Made by a program: the position numbers and the translations under genes. From assembly GCA_963920765.1 (NCBI GenBank), contig OY987248.1, positions 12,558,539-12,622,538 of the forward strand: 64,000 nt of DNA, given 5' to 3'. Shown here piece after piece: positions 23,885 through 35,429 of this stretch. The notes beneath the pieces were generated by a model that worked only from the letters and a program-made list of their open reading frames with translations, was not told where the DNA came from and did not search any database. Source of the stretch: Ulota crispa. Lineage: Eukaryota; Streptophyta; Bryopsida; Orthotrichales; Orthotrichaceae. Within the stretch, counting starts at the first letter, position 1. Every line of letters begins with the position of its first letter.

Positions 23885-24200
23885 AAGGTAGGAACACCCA
23901 TAAACGTGAGTTTAAGGGTTTTGAACATGATTATTATTAAGAAACATTTAGCAAATTATAGGATCCTATTAGTAACAGAAAAACAATGAGTTTGCACTTT
24001 TGAATGTATTATTTGAATACTGTGAGAATGAGTTGTGAATTTTTAAAGAGCAATCTGCCATTGCACCCATAACCAACACTAAGGTTTCATGTTCACATGT
24101 TGTACATCTTTGTAATTACATTTATTTACTTCTACAGGTTTTTCAAGATTTTAGAGGTGACAGTTATGGGGACACTAACGCTTATGGGTGTTCCTACCTT
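23885..24200. mobile_element. AAGGTAGGAACACCC-ended MITE (316 bp)
   Basis: The ends are inverted repeats AAGGTAGGAACACCCATAA and TTATGGGTGTTCCTACCTT. An inverted copy lies at 60655-60966 with matching interior (AGGATCCTATTA, GAGTTTGCACTTTTGAATGT). The TTAA at 24199-24202 at its right edge is also the left flank of the next element. Confidence 0.85.
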
Positions 24201-24202
24201 AA

Positions 24203-24833
24203 CCCCTAAATGCTTGAGGGCTTTTTTGAGCTTTTAAGAAAATTTCTCTAAATTGAACAAAAGCAAACATTTTGATATGTTGTATCATTCAGTTTATCTT
24301 AAAGTATAACTGTACAAATTCAAACTAGGTGTGTTAGCAATCACATAGGAAAAAAAACACAACAATACCACTTATGGATTGAAAGATTATAATTTTTGAT
24401 CACAAGGGTGTTAAAATTGTGAAAATGACTTGAAGTCTTTCAGTCCTCCTTTTACACGTCAAATCTAAAATGTGTCACCAAAAAAACATGAGGTCAAAGG
24501 GCATAACATACATAGTTTCAATTAGTTTATGACTTTTCAAAATCTATGCTTCAATTTTTTTGAATGAGTTTCTAGTGTAATTTTTTCTCCTAAATCTAGT
24601 GTATTTGAGGCTCATTTCCAAGAGCTCTCAACACTATGGAAAATCAAGACCCTTGCACAAACTCTTGAATAGAAAAATCATAATCAATAATTTTCAAAAT
24701 TGAAATTTTGATGCTAAAACTAGAATTGAAAAAAACATTTCAAAAATAAAAACAATTAAAAGTAACAACTTACTTAGGTTAAGGTTCCTTCAAAATATTG
24801 TTGACACTAGAATTTGATGCCTTTGACATTTAG
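24203..24833. mobile_element. TTAA-family element with decayed right end (~631 bp)
   Basis: Left TTAA at 24199-24202, then CCCCTAAATGCTTGAGGGC. The interior is collinear with 29433-30088 (CACAACAATACCACTTATGG, GACTTGAAG, TTGAGGCTCAT). The right side reads TGATGCCTTTGACATTTAGG with the final GG and TTAA lost, immediately before another repeat. Confidence 0.7.
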
Positions 24834-24835
24834 GA

Positions 24836-25110
24836 CAAGGTCCTTTCTTCTAGCAAAAATTCACCTAAATTTTACTTCATATGGTCACTGGCTATCGTAA
24901 CACTGAAAAAATACTATGAAAACATGGATGAAATCGCCAAATCCTTCCTCAAGCCTACATCAGATGTGCCAAATTTTGGATGAGGCTTAATAATAGTAGC
25001 ATATTTTGTGGATGAAAGTCCACATGTCAACAAGTCTACTCAATTCTGTCCATTTTTTCCTAACCTGCTTGAAGTGTTGGGTGTGGGTCAGTCTACCCAT
25101 ATAAAATGGA
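24836..25110 (-). repeat. ~265-bp dispersed repeat, copy 2 of 4
   Basis: Inverted relative to 23470-23722. The single terminal 22-bp motif appears here as CACCTAAATTTTACTTCAT. It also has TTTTTCCTAACCTGCTT. Confidence 0.7.
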
Positions 25111-25889
25111 AAAAAAAAAAAAAAAAACACTGATTCAAGGGCTAAGCTGCTAATTTTCACACCGCTCTTTTGTAAACGAGGTCGAGAGGGATGTTTAGGA
25201 AACACCACAGATAAGGCCTTGCAATATTTTGGAATCTCCATTTTGAGAAGAAACACAATTTCAAAAAACTTGCGTACGCTCCTCAAGTTACTGCAAAATT
25301 ATCGAGCGTTTACAAAAAAACCACTCATTTTTTAAGTCTGCCACCTAAGCCGCCACCTAGGCTGGGAGGCTAAGACCGTAGTTTGGTGGGAACAGGCGTG
25401 GCAAAAGAAGGAATACTACCGGTTTTTCATAAAACATAAGTACAAGTGAGAATGGGCCCTAAGGTAGGAGGCTTATGAATGGACAATCTAAGGGAAAGTG
25501 CGCCTTTGTGGAAAATCAGGGCAGCTTGGGAAAATGAAAATGTTTTTGGTAGAAATTCAAAGAAGATATAGTTCTGCTGTTGTTTAGCTTGAAATTTTAT
25601 GAGTTAGTATGAATTAACTATAATTTATCAAAGAAAAAGGTGCATAGGTAGCTAACTTTGATTGATCATAGGTGGTAGCATTCATGATGCAAAGGCAGCT
25701 TGTAAATGGAGCACATGAGTCCAAGAAGCAATCACCACAAAGTAGAGAATGTTTCAATAAGGCTCTTAAAGCCTGCAAGCACCTATTCCATATTCTAATA
25801 CTCAAATTGTGATTGAAAATAAGTTCTCATTTATTTTAGTATGACATATATCTATATTTTATTGAAAGACAAATCTGAACACAATTATG

Positions 25890-26069
25890 ACCAATAAGTA
25901 CACTCAAGAGTGGGTCATGTCACTCTCTTAAGTTCCTAAAACCATGCATGCATAAGTACAATTTCTGAACATAGAAGATGTGACCTATTTAAGAATCTTT
26001 GTGCACTATTTGTGGAGGCTCTACATGGTTTGTTCAAAATGCCTGCTCTGAATTTGAGCCTCCTACCTT
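25890..26069. repeat. Tandem-duplicated unit with unoccupied TTAA
   Basis: This ~180-bp unit is repeated from 26070 onward. Here CACTCTC, TTAA (25928-25931), GTTCCTAAAA is continuous. In the second unit the same place holds TTAA, a 673-bp element, TTAA. It is a direct in-window reference for the pre-insertion site. Confidence 0.92.
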
Positions 26070-26112
26070 GACCAATAAGTACACTCAAGAGTGGCTCATT
26101 TCACTCTCTTAA

Positions 26113-26785
26113 CCCTTGAGCGCCCAACTCATGTCTCTCACTTTGAGGTCGTGGGGGACACGTTTTAATTTGGGCGAGGCCCTTGCATTCAAGAATCGCA
26201 TTTAGGCTACTTCACCGTTGAATCTGGGAGATAACAACCTGTTTAGGTGGCTCTGTAAATTTCAAGTGGGGTCACCGTTTACTTTCAAAGATTATAACAA
26301 TCAAACCTCCCTTGACTTTTTTTGGGGTGGGGAATTTTTGGGGGGGTTTGAACTTCAAAAAATCGCCAGAATTTGCTGTCAATGCCCCAGCCTCTAAAAT
26401 TCTAGGAGCCTGTAGGGTAAGTAGCTCTCCGCCCACCCACAAAAAATCATACATTTCTGACCGTGGCTTGTTCCCTTTTTAGGGCCCAAATGTCACATGC
26501 CATATGAGGGAGATCGGCTAGGTGGTATGGTGGGAAGTCGCCACGTTGGATGGCTTCTAGTGCTCAAACTCACCAGAAAGGCCAAAAATCCAAATCTAGT
26601 GCTTAAAATCAGGGTCCTTACTTGCACGGGAAGCAATCAATGGCAAATTGCCCACTCACCTATACTACACAAGAACCACCTCCCCACACTCTAGGAGTTT
26701 CAAGACTATATAGCCATGCCTGGGCTCCATTTCTTGGTTTTAAAATTCTGAGAGGCAAAATCTAGGGACGTGTGGCGCTTAGAGA
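26113..26785. mobile_element. TTAA-flanked element with proven insertion site (673 bp)
   Basis: TTAA lies at 26109-26112 and 26786-26789. The ends are CCCTTGAGCGCCCAACTC and GTGTGGCGCTTAGAGA. Comparison with 25890-26069 shows that the host unit resumes exactly after the second TTAA, which fits a 4-bp TTAA duplication. Internal open frames on both strands have no recognised domain. Confidence 0.93.
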
Positions 26786-26949
26786 TTAAGTTTCTAAAAT
26801 TGTGCATGCATAAGTACAATTTCTAAAAATAGAAAATGTGACCCATTTAAGAATCTCTATGCATTGTTTTTGGAGGCTCTACATGGTCCGTTCAAAATGC
26901 TTGCTTTGAATTTGAGCCTCCTACCTTAAATCCTCCACTCTTTTGCTAA

Positions 26950-27240
26950 ATCCGCCACATTGCACCAGGGAAAATATTTATTGGCAAAAAATTGCTTAAG
27001 TCTTACCTCAAATGCTACTTGGCAACTACTACACTAGAAAAAATTGGAAAAAAAATGGATGAAGTAGCCAAAAGCCCTCCTCAAGTAAGCACTGCATTTG
27101 GCAGATTTTGGATGAAAGTTATTAATATTAATGGATAATTTGCATGAACGTGCACACATTGTTAATTCTATCCAATTTTTTCCAATTTTTCCTTACCTGC
27201 TTACATAGTGGGGTGCGTGTTCCTCTACTAAAGAAAATAC
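26950..27240 (-). repeat. ~265-bp dispersed repeat, copy 3 of 4
   Basis: Inverted relative to 23470-23722. The single terminal 22-bp motif appears as GCTTAAGTCTTACCTCAAAT. Shared blocks include TCTATCCAATTTTTTCC and CCTTACCTGCTTAC. Confidence 0.75.
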
Positions 27241-28635
27241 AAAAAGTAAACCTTGCATTGCACCATGTTCAAGAGTTCCATGAAGAAAAGAAGGGCTAAT
27301 TTCTTATTTGTTGAATAATCATTTAATGATGATGCCAAACATGTTTATTCTAGAATTATATATAATTGAACTTATGAAATTTAAGCCAAGTAAAAGAAAG
27401 GAGAGTGGAAAGATTGGATATATAAAAAATAAAAATAAAAGCAAAAGCGGATCAAGGAAAGAAAAAAGAAAGGAGATGATGGAGTACATCAACCTTCATC
27501 ATGAAATTGTCATCCAATGAATACAAAATTTACCCTTCTTTTCTTTAAGGAACTCTTAGACATTGTGGAATGTGGTGGATTTAGCAAAAAGTGTGGTGGA
27601 TTTAGCGATTTCCTTTTTTAGGCATTGAAATGACTAAAAGCCCCAAAAATCTTCAAGTGGCAAACCTTTACAAAAAAACAAAGAAAAACTAATCTCATGG
27701 TATCAAATGTTACTCATCATTCCAAGTCTAAGTGCTTCCCCTACATTAGAAAAAAAGGATAATGTTGTTGCTTGCAATCACCCAATTAGGACCTTGGGCG
27801 GAAAACAACTTGGCCTTGAAGCCCTATTACTTGGAAAACAAGTTGCCCTTAAGTTTTTTTGAGATAATGCACATTTTGTAATAAGTTGTTGGATTTTGTA
27901 GCCCATATTTTCATAAAATCTATGCTTGCAATTCTAGTTTTTGATTTTAGGAAAATTTGGTTACAATCAACAAGCTTAAAGTGCAAATACTTGGAGCCTA
28001 ATTTTGCACTTAAAAAATACCTCATGTGGCCATATCTATACCATTAAAGATTATGTGTCAATTCAAAATAGAAAAAAAAAAAACCCCCTAAAGATATGTT
28101 CACACTTGATGTTTGAAGAGGTATTAGCAATATGAATGCAATTTAAAAGTGTGTCCAAATATATCTAATTTTCTTTTGCTACTATCACTCTTAACACCAA
28201 GCGTGAACATACCCTAAATGTGTTTTTCCCAGTTAGCCCAAGTGGCTAAAAACACTGGTGAATGTGCCGAAATTTCAAAGTTCAACAATGTGGCCTTTGC
28301 ATTTGTGGTAGCTGAAAAAACATTTTGGTAGAAATTCGTTCGAAATTAGCCACATTTTTGAACTTTGGTACTAGCCCATACACTGTTTTCCCAGACATCT
28401 TCCCGTAGTGGGAATTTATCATGTTAGAAAAAGATGGACTGAGGATTGTGATTGGTGCCCCTACACTAACAATGGTATTTAATATTTGCAACATCAGTTA
28501 CAAACTGTAGCGCTAAATGTTAACAATATAATTAGTGTTCTCACCACCAAATGTCATTAGAAACACTATTTTTTAACTAGATTTTCACCATTTAAAAGAA
28601 AATTAGTATCATAATAGTTTAGCTTGTATCAAAGT
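27241..28635. other. AT-rich intergenic, no gene seen
   Basis: The + strand frame at 27308-27520 encodes a Lys-rich low-complexity string and is not credible. Nothing else was recognised. Confidence 0.45.
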
Positions 28636-29169
28636 ACCGTAGTATGACATGGATTTTTTTGCAATAACAAAATAATTATTAACTTTATCCAAAGATGTTT
28701 GTTTTTGTTTAAATGGAATAATGATGATTTTGTTTTTGTAAGTACATAATTATTAGACTTTTTGTCATACATTCAATTGAACAAAATATTGTGTCTTTTC
28801 AAATTTTAGGACAATCAAAAAATGGTTCATTTCTTATAATGTTTACAATGAATGAAAGTGGAGTGGGTTTAACAAGCTTTAGTTGAATTGGTAACGGTTG
28901 AAGGTACTAGTAGCTAGGAAGAGAAAGCACTAGATTTGGATTTGAAAAGATGCTTGTGAATGGTAGTGAAAGAATAATGAATATGCAATGTACTACAATG
29001 AATTTATTAAAAATATTTTGTGTTGCCAAAGGACAATTACCAAACTTTTTGTCATATCTTTGATCCATTTTTCACAAATTTCATTATTTGTTTCCTAACA
29101 TTTTCTAGAAATTTGTTTATTACATTTTTGAATTAATAAAAAACAAAACCCATGTCACACTACGATAGT
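28636..29169. repeat. Putative element with ACCGTAGTATGACATGG ends
   Basis: The left ACCGTAGTATGACATGGATT is inverted at the right as CCATGTCACACTACGATAGT. The span is 534 bp and AT-rich, without a credible open frame. The target duplication is unclear. Confidence 0.5.
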
Positions 29170-29432
29170 ATTCAACATTAAAGCTAATTAAAAATAAAAC
29201 AAAAATTAGAGTGAGTTAATCAATAAAATAAATAATGCTATAAGTAGCACCGAGAGTACCACAAAACAGTAAATAATTATTAGACAGTGTAATTGCTTTG
29301 GTAGCATTGGCGCATTCAAGGGTTATTCATACTACATCTCACTTCCCAACTTTACAAGCCCTAGTTCAACTTTATTACAGCTTTACTACCTTGTGAAGGG
29401 GCAAAGAAAAACATATTAGAAAAGCCTTTTAA

Positions 29433-30088
29433 CCCTTGAACGCCCAAGGCCTTTCTGAACTTCTTGGCATTTTCTTGGTACTTTCAAGAAAGTAAACAAT
29501 CAACCAACCTTTTCATAAATCTTATCAAGTATTTTAAAACTTTAATTGTACAAATTTAAATTTGACATGTTAGGGATTACATGGAAAAAGAAAACACAAC
29601 AATATCACTTATAGTTTGAAAGATTATAACGTTTGAACATGAAGTTGTTAAAACTGCAAAAATGACTTGAAGTTTTCTAATCCTCATTTCACATGTCAAA
29701 TTTAAAAAGTTGGACATCAAAAAGATATGAGGTTTAAGGTCATTACATGTTTAACCTCAACCAATTTACGGTTTTCAAAATCTACTCTTGTATTTTTTTT
29801 AAATGGATTTCTAAAGCGGATTTTTCTCCAACCTCTAGTGTATTTGAGGCTCATTTTCAAGATCTTCCAACACTAGAAAACTCAAGATTGCAGTGGACAC
29901 CCTTGTACAAAATCTTGAATAGAAAAATCATGAACATTCATTTTCAAATTTAGATTTTTGATGTTGAAAATAGACTTAAAAAAAAACTTGTGTTCAAAAA
30001 AAAATACCAAAAATAGCAATTCAATAAGATTTAATTTGTCTTCAAAGTTTTACAAACACCCTAATTGGGTGCCTTGGGCATTTAGGGG
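29433..30088. mobile_element. TTAA-flanked element, ~660-bp class
   Basis: TTAA lies at 29429-29432 and 30089-30092. The ends are CCCTTGAACGCCCAAGGCC and GGTGCCTTGGGCATTTAGGGG, inverted over ~18 bp. The interior matches 24203-24833. The + strand frame at 29747-29953 is not conserved in that sister copy. Confidence 0.9.
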
Positions 30089-30092
30089 TTAA

Positions 30093-31959
30093 TATTTAAC
30101 TCAAAAAAATTGTTGACATTTGGCAATTTCTGTATTTTTGTGAAACTCAACTCTAGGAGTGAATTTCCACATTCTTGGAACCAAATATCCAAAAAGTGAT
30201 GCTTCCTTTTAGTAAGAATAGGCCGTCAAACACCAAGTTTTTCCTACTTTTACTTAAAATAAGGACTTGAGATTATTTTGAAGAGGCTACCACCTCTTCA
30301 TCAATTTTGTCATATTGCGTGTGGGAATATGGGCAAACTATGGAAAAAGTAGTTTCAAAGCATTTGCAAAGCACTTAGTATTTTTTTGGGCAAAGTAGTG
30401 ACATAGCCACAAGGTATGATGAATGACAATTTTATGTGTCCGGAGGCATTTCTAGTTAAATTGAAACTTGATTTGGGACATAGCGTTAATCTATAAGTTT
30501 CAAGTTTCAACCTCACAACCAATGAGGTAATGAAAATTCAGGGGCATCTGGGATTTGGAACATTGTGTATACCACCTTTTAGTTGGTGAGAAAACTTTTA
30601 TGGTAATTTAATCCATCACGGAGAGAATTTCCTTGACAACTGTGATTGCTCAAAGTTTAAGTTTTTAGTCTCAAATAGACAAACTCTTTTTAAACTTTAG
30701 TAAAAACCATGTTGACGTTTGAACATTCAATGCAAATATGAGTAAGGAATCATTGAATCAATGTCAGTCAACACATGTTCTTTATTTGTGTCCAATATTC
30801 TATTTTTCCACCAATGAATCCATAACCAACTATTATTACTTACATACTGCTAAGATGTCTTGATTGCGTTACCAAACTAGCTTGCAACCTTTAAGAGCTA
30901 AAAAGGAAAACAAGCTGATTGCAACTGAGATTTAAAATTTGAAATTCAAATTTTTGAGATTCAGATTCACTTGCATGGCAAGCAAGAACTTCAAGAGATT
31001 AAGAATCAGGGTGTTTGGTAAAAGAAAAAGTTGAATGTCGTAATGAACGATTTATTTATCAAATATAGTAGGATAGTAAAAAAAAATGACTTTTGCCAAG
31101 TGTGAGGTGATTAAGTAAATAAAGTATAAAAATCAAAGTTTACCACAACCTTAAAAAAAGTCCTAGAAATTATCATTTTAGAGTAATAATTAAAAAAGTC
31201 CATCTCTATCAGCTACAACTAATCTTCATTAATTTACTAGTGGATGCAATTTAACAACCATCCATTTGTTTCAATGCAAAGTATTACTTGTACCTATTGT
31301 TGCAAAAAAAATGAGTTATTTTAGCTAAAGATGATAAATATTGTCAAAATTTTGACATAACCAGAACAGATTTTGCTTTCATGATAATTTTCGAAACCAG
31401 CAAATTCCAGTTTTTTCAACCTTGCTTTTTCAAAATCATTTTTGGATGAACAAGTGGTTAGGCTGCAATTGCAAAGACTTGTCGTGCATACCAATCAATC
31501 CAAAGTTGAGTTCCTCGTCTTTTCTCCAACCCATATCTATCCCAATATGTGAATCCCAAGTTGAAAAGATCCAATTTTTTTAACAAATAATAATTAAGGT
31601 AAAAATCTACCCCTATTTTTGGATCTATCAATTTCATCTCACTTCACCCGCCTAGAATAGTACAAGGTCTCTAAATCCTAGTATGAACTCAAAATTCCCA
31701 GATTTGGTCTTATATAGGTAAATTTTAAAAATTTCCAGCCTTTTCTTCCACCTAAAGACTAAGCTTTTTTATCCTTGGTCCACACCTTAAAAAAAGAGGG
31801 GTTTGCTAAAGGATGGAAAGCTCAACATTAGAATATCACTAGTTGTCCACATGAATACTTGACTTACATCCAATGTTTTTGAAGGTTTTTGAATTATCAT
31901 TCTTCATGCAGTGAATTAATGACACACAAATCTAGCATTCAGTCAATACTTGGGATTGT
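30093..31959. other. AT-rich intergenic, no gene seen
   Basis: Nearly 1.9 kb without credible coding region, terminal repeats or tandem structure. Confidence 0.5.
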
Positions 31960-32110
31960 AAGGTAGGACCATAGGAGGTCCTAAAGGACATCCTTTACTA
32001 GTTGATAAGCACTTTTGAGGGAGTTGGTCTCCTTAAAATAAACTTCAATAAACTTTTCTTGAAAGATAAATAAACTCAGCATCCATTCTAAGTAATTTTG
32101 TATTTTTTAA
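31960..32110. repeat. AAGGTAGG-ended repeat fragment
   Basis: It begins AAGGTAGGACCATAGG. Its inner part (AAACTTTTCTTGAAAGATAA) aligns with 22960-23010. It abuts the MITE at 32128. Confidence 0.5.
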
Positions 32111-32127
32111 ATTATTATGGAACTGAT

Positions 32128-32384
32128 AACACAATATTTGTTAATTTGGGAAAAACAAGGGTCCCAATTTATTTTCCCCTCAAACCTAAAAAGTTACTTT
32201 AAACCAGATTAAAAGGTATCAGATTTTGTTTGAACCATTAAGATTTTTTCCCTCACAAATCCCTCCTCTCAAGTGAGGGCATGTGTACCAAAAAAAAAAC
32301 ATTGAGCTCAATTTGAGGTGATTACATCAAACTTCTAAAAGTCCCAAAATGTACCATTTTTCCCAAATTAACGAATACCGTGTT
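32128..32384. mobile_element. AACACC/TTTGTTAAATTGGG family MITE
   Basis: The ends are AACACAATATTTGTTAATTT and its inverted partner AAATTAACGAATACCGTGTT. The interior, read in reverse, matches 61105-61364 (GTGAGGGCATGTGTACC, AAGATTTTTTCCCTC). It belongs to a six-member family in the window. Confidence 0.8.
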
Positions 32385-33141
32385 TAATTCTAAGATTGAA
32401 AGTATAGAGGGCCAAAAATTGTCCATATCCTTAAATGTTATGCATACTGAAAACTCCAATTTGTATTTTAGTAAATCCAATATGTACCTTTATGCTAGTG
32501 GGCGCTTTTGAAGTCCAAATAATAGTTAAGCCTCATACCTTATGACTTTTAATCAAGTTTCACTGGCTGGTTGTGATCGTGGAGATGTAACAAGAATTGA
32601 AATCCCTTACAGTCCCCCAAAAATTAACAGTTGCAGTTAAATCTTCTTTTATAAGCACTTTTTGTTATAAAAATATTAAATAATTCTGGGATTATTTGAT
32701 AAGACATTATTTCCTTGTCGGTGGATGAAACTGCAGAATTGCTACACAAGCTTGAGATGACATCACTACTTCTGGATGAACTGCAATGATACATTGAGCT
32801 ACATGCACGCTCAAGGCAATGCTTCCATGTCCAATGCCGCAAACTCGTTGTTCATTGCAGGTTTTCCTTTCAATTGCAAAAATAAATATGAAAATATGTA
32901 AAAAATAGCAAATATGTATAAGTACTTAAAAACATATATGCAAAAAATGGGAAAATCGCATGAAAATGAAATATAAAAGTAGAAGGAGAAATGAACTCAA
33001 ATCATGTATGGGTCGTTGCCACAGTGGTTATATATATTTTTTGCTTGTAACAACACAATTGCAGCACAATATTGTAGAATTCCTATGGGGCATATTCATG
33101 TAAATTTGAAAATCATAAGGGTATTTTTCAGAATATGAGAT
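32385..33141. other. AT-rich intergenic, no gene seen
   Basis: The - strand frame at 32624-32842 has no recognised domain. Nothing else was seen. Confidence 0.45.
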
Positions 33142-33362
33142 AAGGTAGGAGCACCCAATACCAATAGTGTACTTAATAGCATCACTCTCTACACAAGTTG
33201 GTCATTTTAGAATTGAAATCTAGGTAAGTTGTCGATAACCTATTACTGTTGACAAAAATGATAAGCTATTTATGACTTACCTAAATTTAAGGTTTTGAAT
33301 GAACACCTTGTGTAGAGAGTGATGCTATTAGATACATTGTTGGTATTGGGTGCTCCTACCTT
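33142..33362. mobile_element. AAGGTAGGAGC foldback MITE (221 bp)
   Basis: Inverted repeats of about 58 bp run inward from AAGGTAGGAGCACCCAATAC and GTATTGGGTGCTCCTACCTT, including CATCACTCTCTACACAAG and its complement. The element can form a long hairpin. Confidence 0.88.
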
Positions 33363-33398
33363 AATATAGGGGTGTTTTCAAAATTTCCATAGGCACTA

Positions 33399-34178
33399 TA
33401 GTGGTGCTTGGTTAGCGTCAACCTTTTTAAGAGCAACAAAGGGATAGGATCACAACCCCACTCCCCTTTTGCTTGAAAGCATGTATTATGAGCTCGATTA
33501 AAGTCAAGTGCTTGCATATGGTCAACGTTTTCTTTTCATCAATGCCCGTTTTGACCCATTGGTTAGAAAAGCATTTGGTTAGTGTACCGAAAGCATGGGT
33601 GGGAAAGCACCTCCAAAGATGCAACCCCTAGAACTAGGAAAAGTAATACAAATGGAGTGTTTGTTTATGATCAATGCTTGGATAAGAGCATCTCCACCCA
33701 GGGCTTTTTTTGCTGGCAACATAATGCAGCGCTATCCCCTCCATAGTGGTGCAAATGTGGAGGGAAGGTCGTACAGCAAAAGATTCTAGGGAATTGTCGC
33801 CAGTAAAAAAAGCCTTGTCTCCACTGGTGGCTCTGGCTTGCTCAAAGTGGATGAAAAGTAGTTAGGCCCCTCTCAAAACCCTCTCAAACTCTCTTATTTG
33901 GCAAGTTTAGCAAGCCACTCTCCAAGCCACTATTCATGCACTATTCACCATAAGTTTAGTGAACTTCATTCTCTACTTCCCTATATAAGTGGTCAACTGC
34001 TTATTTATGGGGTGTGTTGAAGTGTAAGGCCACCTTTTCAAAAAGCATGGGTGGAGATTGAGAACCTTTAGGCCTCGCCATACCAAATGGAAAACTTTGA
34101 GCGAGTCGACTTGTGGAGATGCTCTAAGATGAACACTTTCTACAAGCCCAAAGTGTTGACCCTAACTAAGCACCACTG
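33399..34178. mobile_element. TA-flanked CAGTGGTGC-ended element (780 bp)
   Basis: TA lies at 33397-33398 and 34179-34180. The left end TAGTGGTGCTTGGTTAGC pairs with the right end CTAACTAAGCACCACTG over ~23 bp. End type and TA flanks are shared with 4223-4456. It contains the nested Harbinger-type element at 33686-34124. Confidence 0.75.
33686..34124. mobile_element. Harbinger/Tourist-type MITE, nested
   Basis: TAA duplications lie at 33683-33685 and 34125-34127. The ends are GAGCATCTCCACCC and TTGTGGAGATGCTC. GAGCATCTCC ends with 3-bp TAA duplication are typical of plant PIF/Harbinger MITEs. It sits inside the TA-flanked element 33399-34178, hence is younger. Confidence 0.8.
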
Positions 34179-34198
34179 TATTACTTGAAACTTGTAGC

Positions 34199-34270
34199 TC
34201 TCCGTCCGTCCATCCGTCCGTCCATCCGTCCGTCCCAACAAGGTCCGAGTGTCCGACCGTCCGAGACTCC
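34199..34270. repeat. Tetranucleotide microsatellite (TCCG/TCCA)
   Basis: CCGTCCGTCCATCCGTCCGT-type repeats run from 34201 to about 34236, followed by degenerate GTCCGA repeats. Confidence 0.85.
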
Positions 34271-34992
34271 GAGGTATTTTCAATCATAGCATCATTCAAT
34301 TTGGACTTCAATCAGCTCGCACTCCGAGAGTTCAACAGGCCGTCCTCAGAGGAACAACCAGCAATCACTAGCCTGGCTCTCCCAGTACATTCAATCATGG
34401 CCACCAATGAGACGCGGACAGCTGGCCTGCCAAGGGTGCGTGAAGTTACTATGGTAACACTCATGACTGTGCCTCACTTGATTTTACTTCTTCACCATGC
34501 ATCATGACCTGTGGTACTAATAGCAAGTTAGTAGTACTACCCTTTGGCTTCACTTAATACAAGCATGAATGGTAATCCCTATGACTCTATGGGTTATTTG
34601 GAAATGATGATGTGGAGGCAAAAGGGCTCTAAGAAAGTGTATTGAATCAACATCACCTTTTTGAAATACTTATCACCCCATATTTGTGTCCAACCCAAAC
34701 AAAACAGCTCATTTTAATAATTGATTAGTCCTTTTTTAATCATTGAGAACATAAGCTTTCTTTTAGTGCAAGGTTCACATTGGCATAATGCATATGGTGT
34801 TGTTCTGAAACTTTCTTTTCAACATCATGTAGCCAATGTTGGTTCTTTCTAAGGTTAATGATTTCAAGTTTCATGAGGTTTTTAATTTGCTAGGGATTAG
34901 TTTGGAAACAATTTGTGTTATGTAGTAGGCAATTGAATTTCATTTCTTTAGTTGCTATTAAGAATTAACTTGTTTTTTTATTCATTAATTTT
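34271..34992. other. Intergenic, slightly GC-richer start
   Basis: The + strand frame at 34301-34507 (68 codons) lies in GC-richer DNA but has no recognised domain and no obvious splice context. The remainder is AT-rich with nothing recognised. Confidence 0.35.
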
Positions 34993-35429
34993 GGGGAAAT
35001 TACATATAGGGGTATGAAAACGCAAAATATTACCAATAGGGGCGCAATTTCAAAATAATTACAAATAGGGGCACGATTTCAAAAAAAAGTGTAATTTTTT
35101 GTTTTTTGTTTTAGTTTGGGCATTGATTGATTTAGACACATCACATTAAATGTTAGTTTAGTTAACTTCCAAAAAACTTAAAAATCTCCAAAAAATGCCA
35201 CCCCTTTATTAAATTTTATTTATTTGGGCTTGATTTGGAGAGTCCTTTAAATTTTTTGGAAATCAATTGACTTTTAATGTGATGTGTCTAAATCAACTAA
35301 AGTCCAAACAAAAAAAATTACACAAATTTACTTTTTTTTTTGAAATTGTGCCCCTATTTGTAATTATTTTGAAATTGCGCCCCTATCTGTAATATTTTAT
35401 GTTCTCATGCCACTATTTGTAATTTCCCC
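34993..35429. mobile_element. GGGGAAATTACA-ended foldback element (437 bp)
   Basis: The ends are GGGGAAATTACATATAGGGG and ATTTGTAATTTCCCC, with arms of about 175 bp that remain complementary inward (GATTTAGACACATCACATTA and its complement). Subterminal ACAAATAGGGGC-like motifs repeat two to three times per arm. The target duplication is ambiguous because the flanks are T-rich. Confidence 0.82.

Larger units (their letters stand above)
25461..26927. repeat. AAGGTAGGAGGC-ended element with internal duplication and nested insert
   Basis: The left end AAGGTAGGAGGCTTATGAAT is matched by GAGCCTCCTACCTT at 26056-26069 and again at 26914-26927. The last ~180 bp is duplicated in tandem. The second copy carries the TTAA element at 26113-26785. 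Confidence 0.7.
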
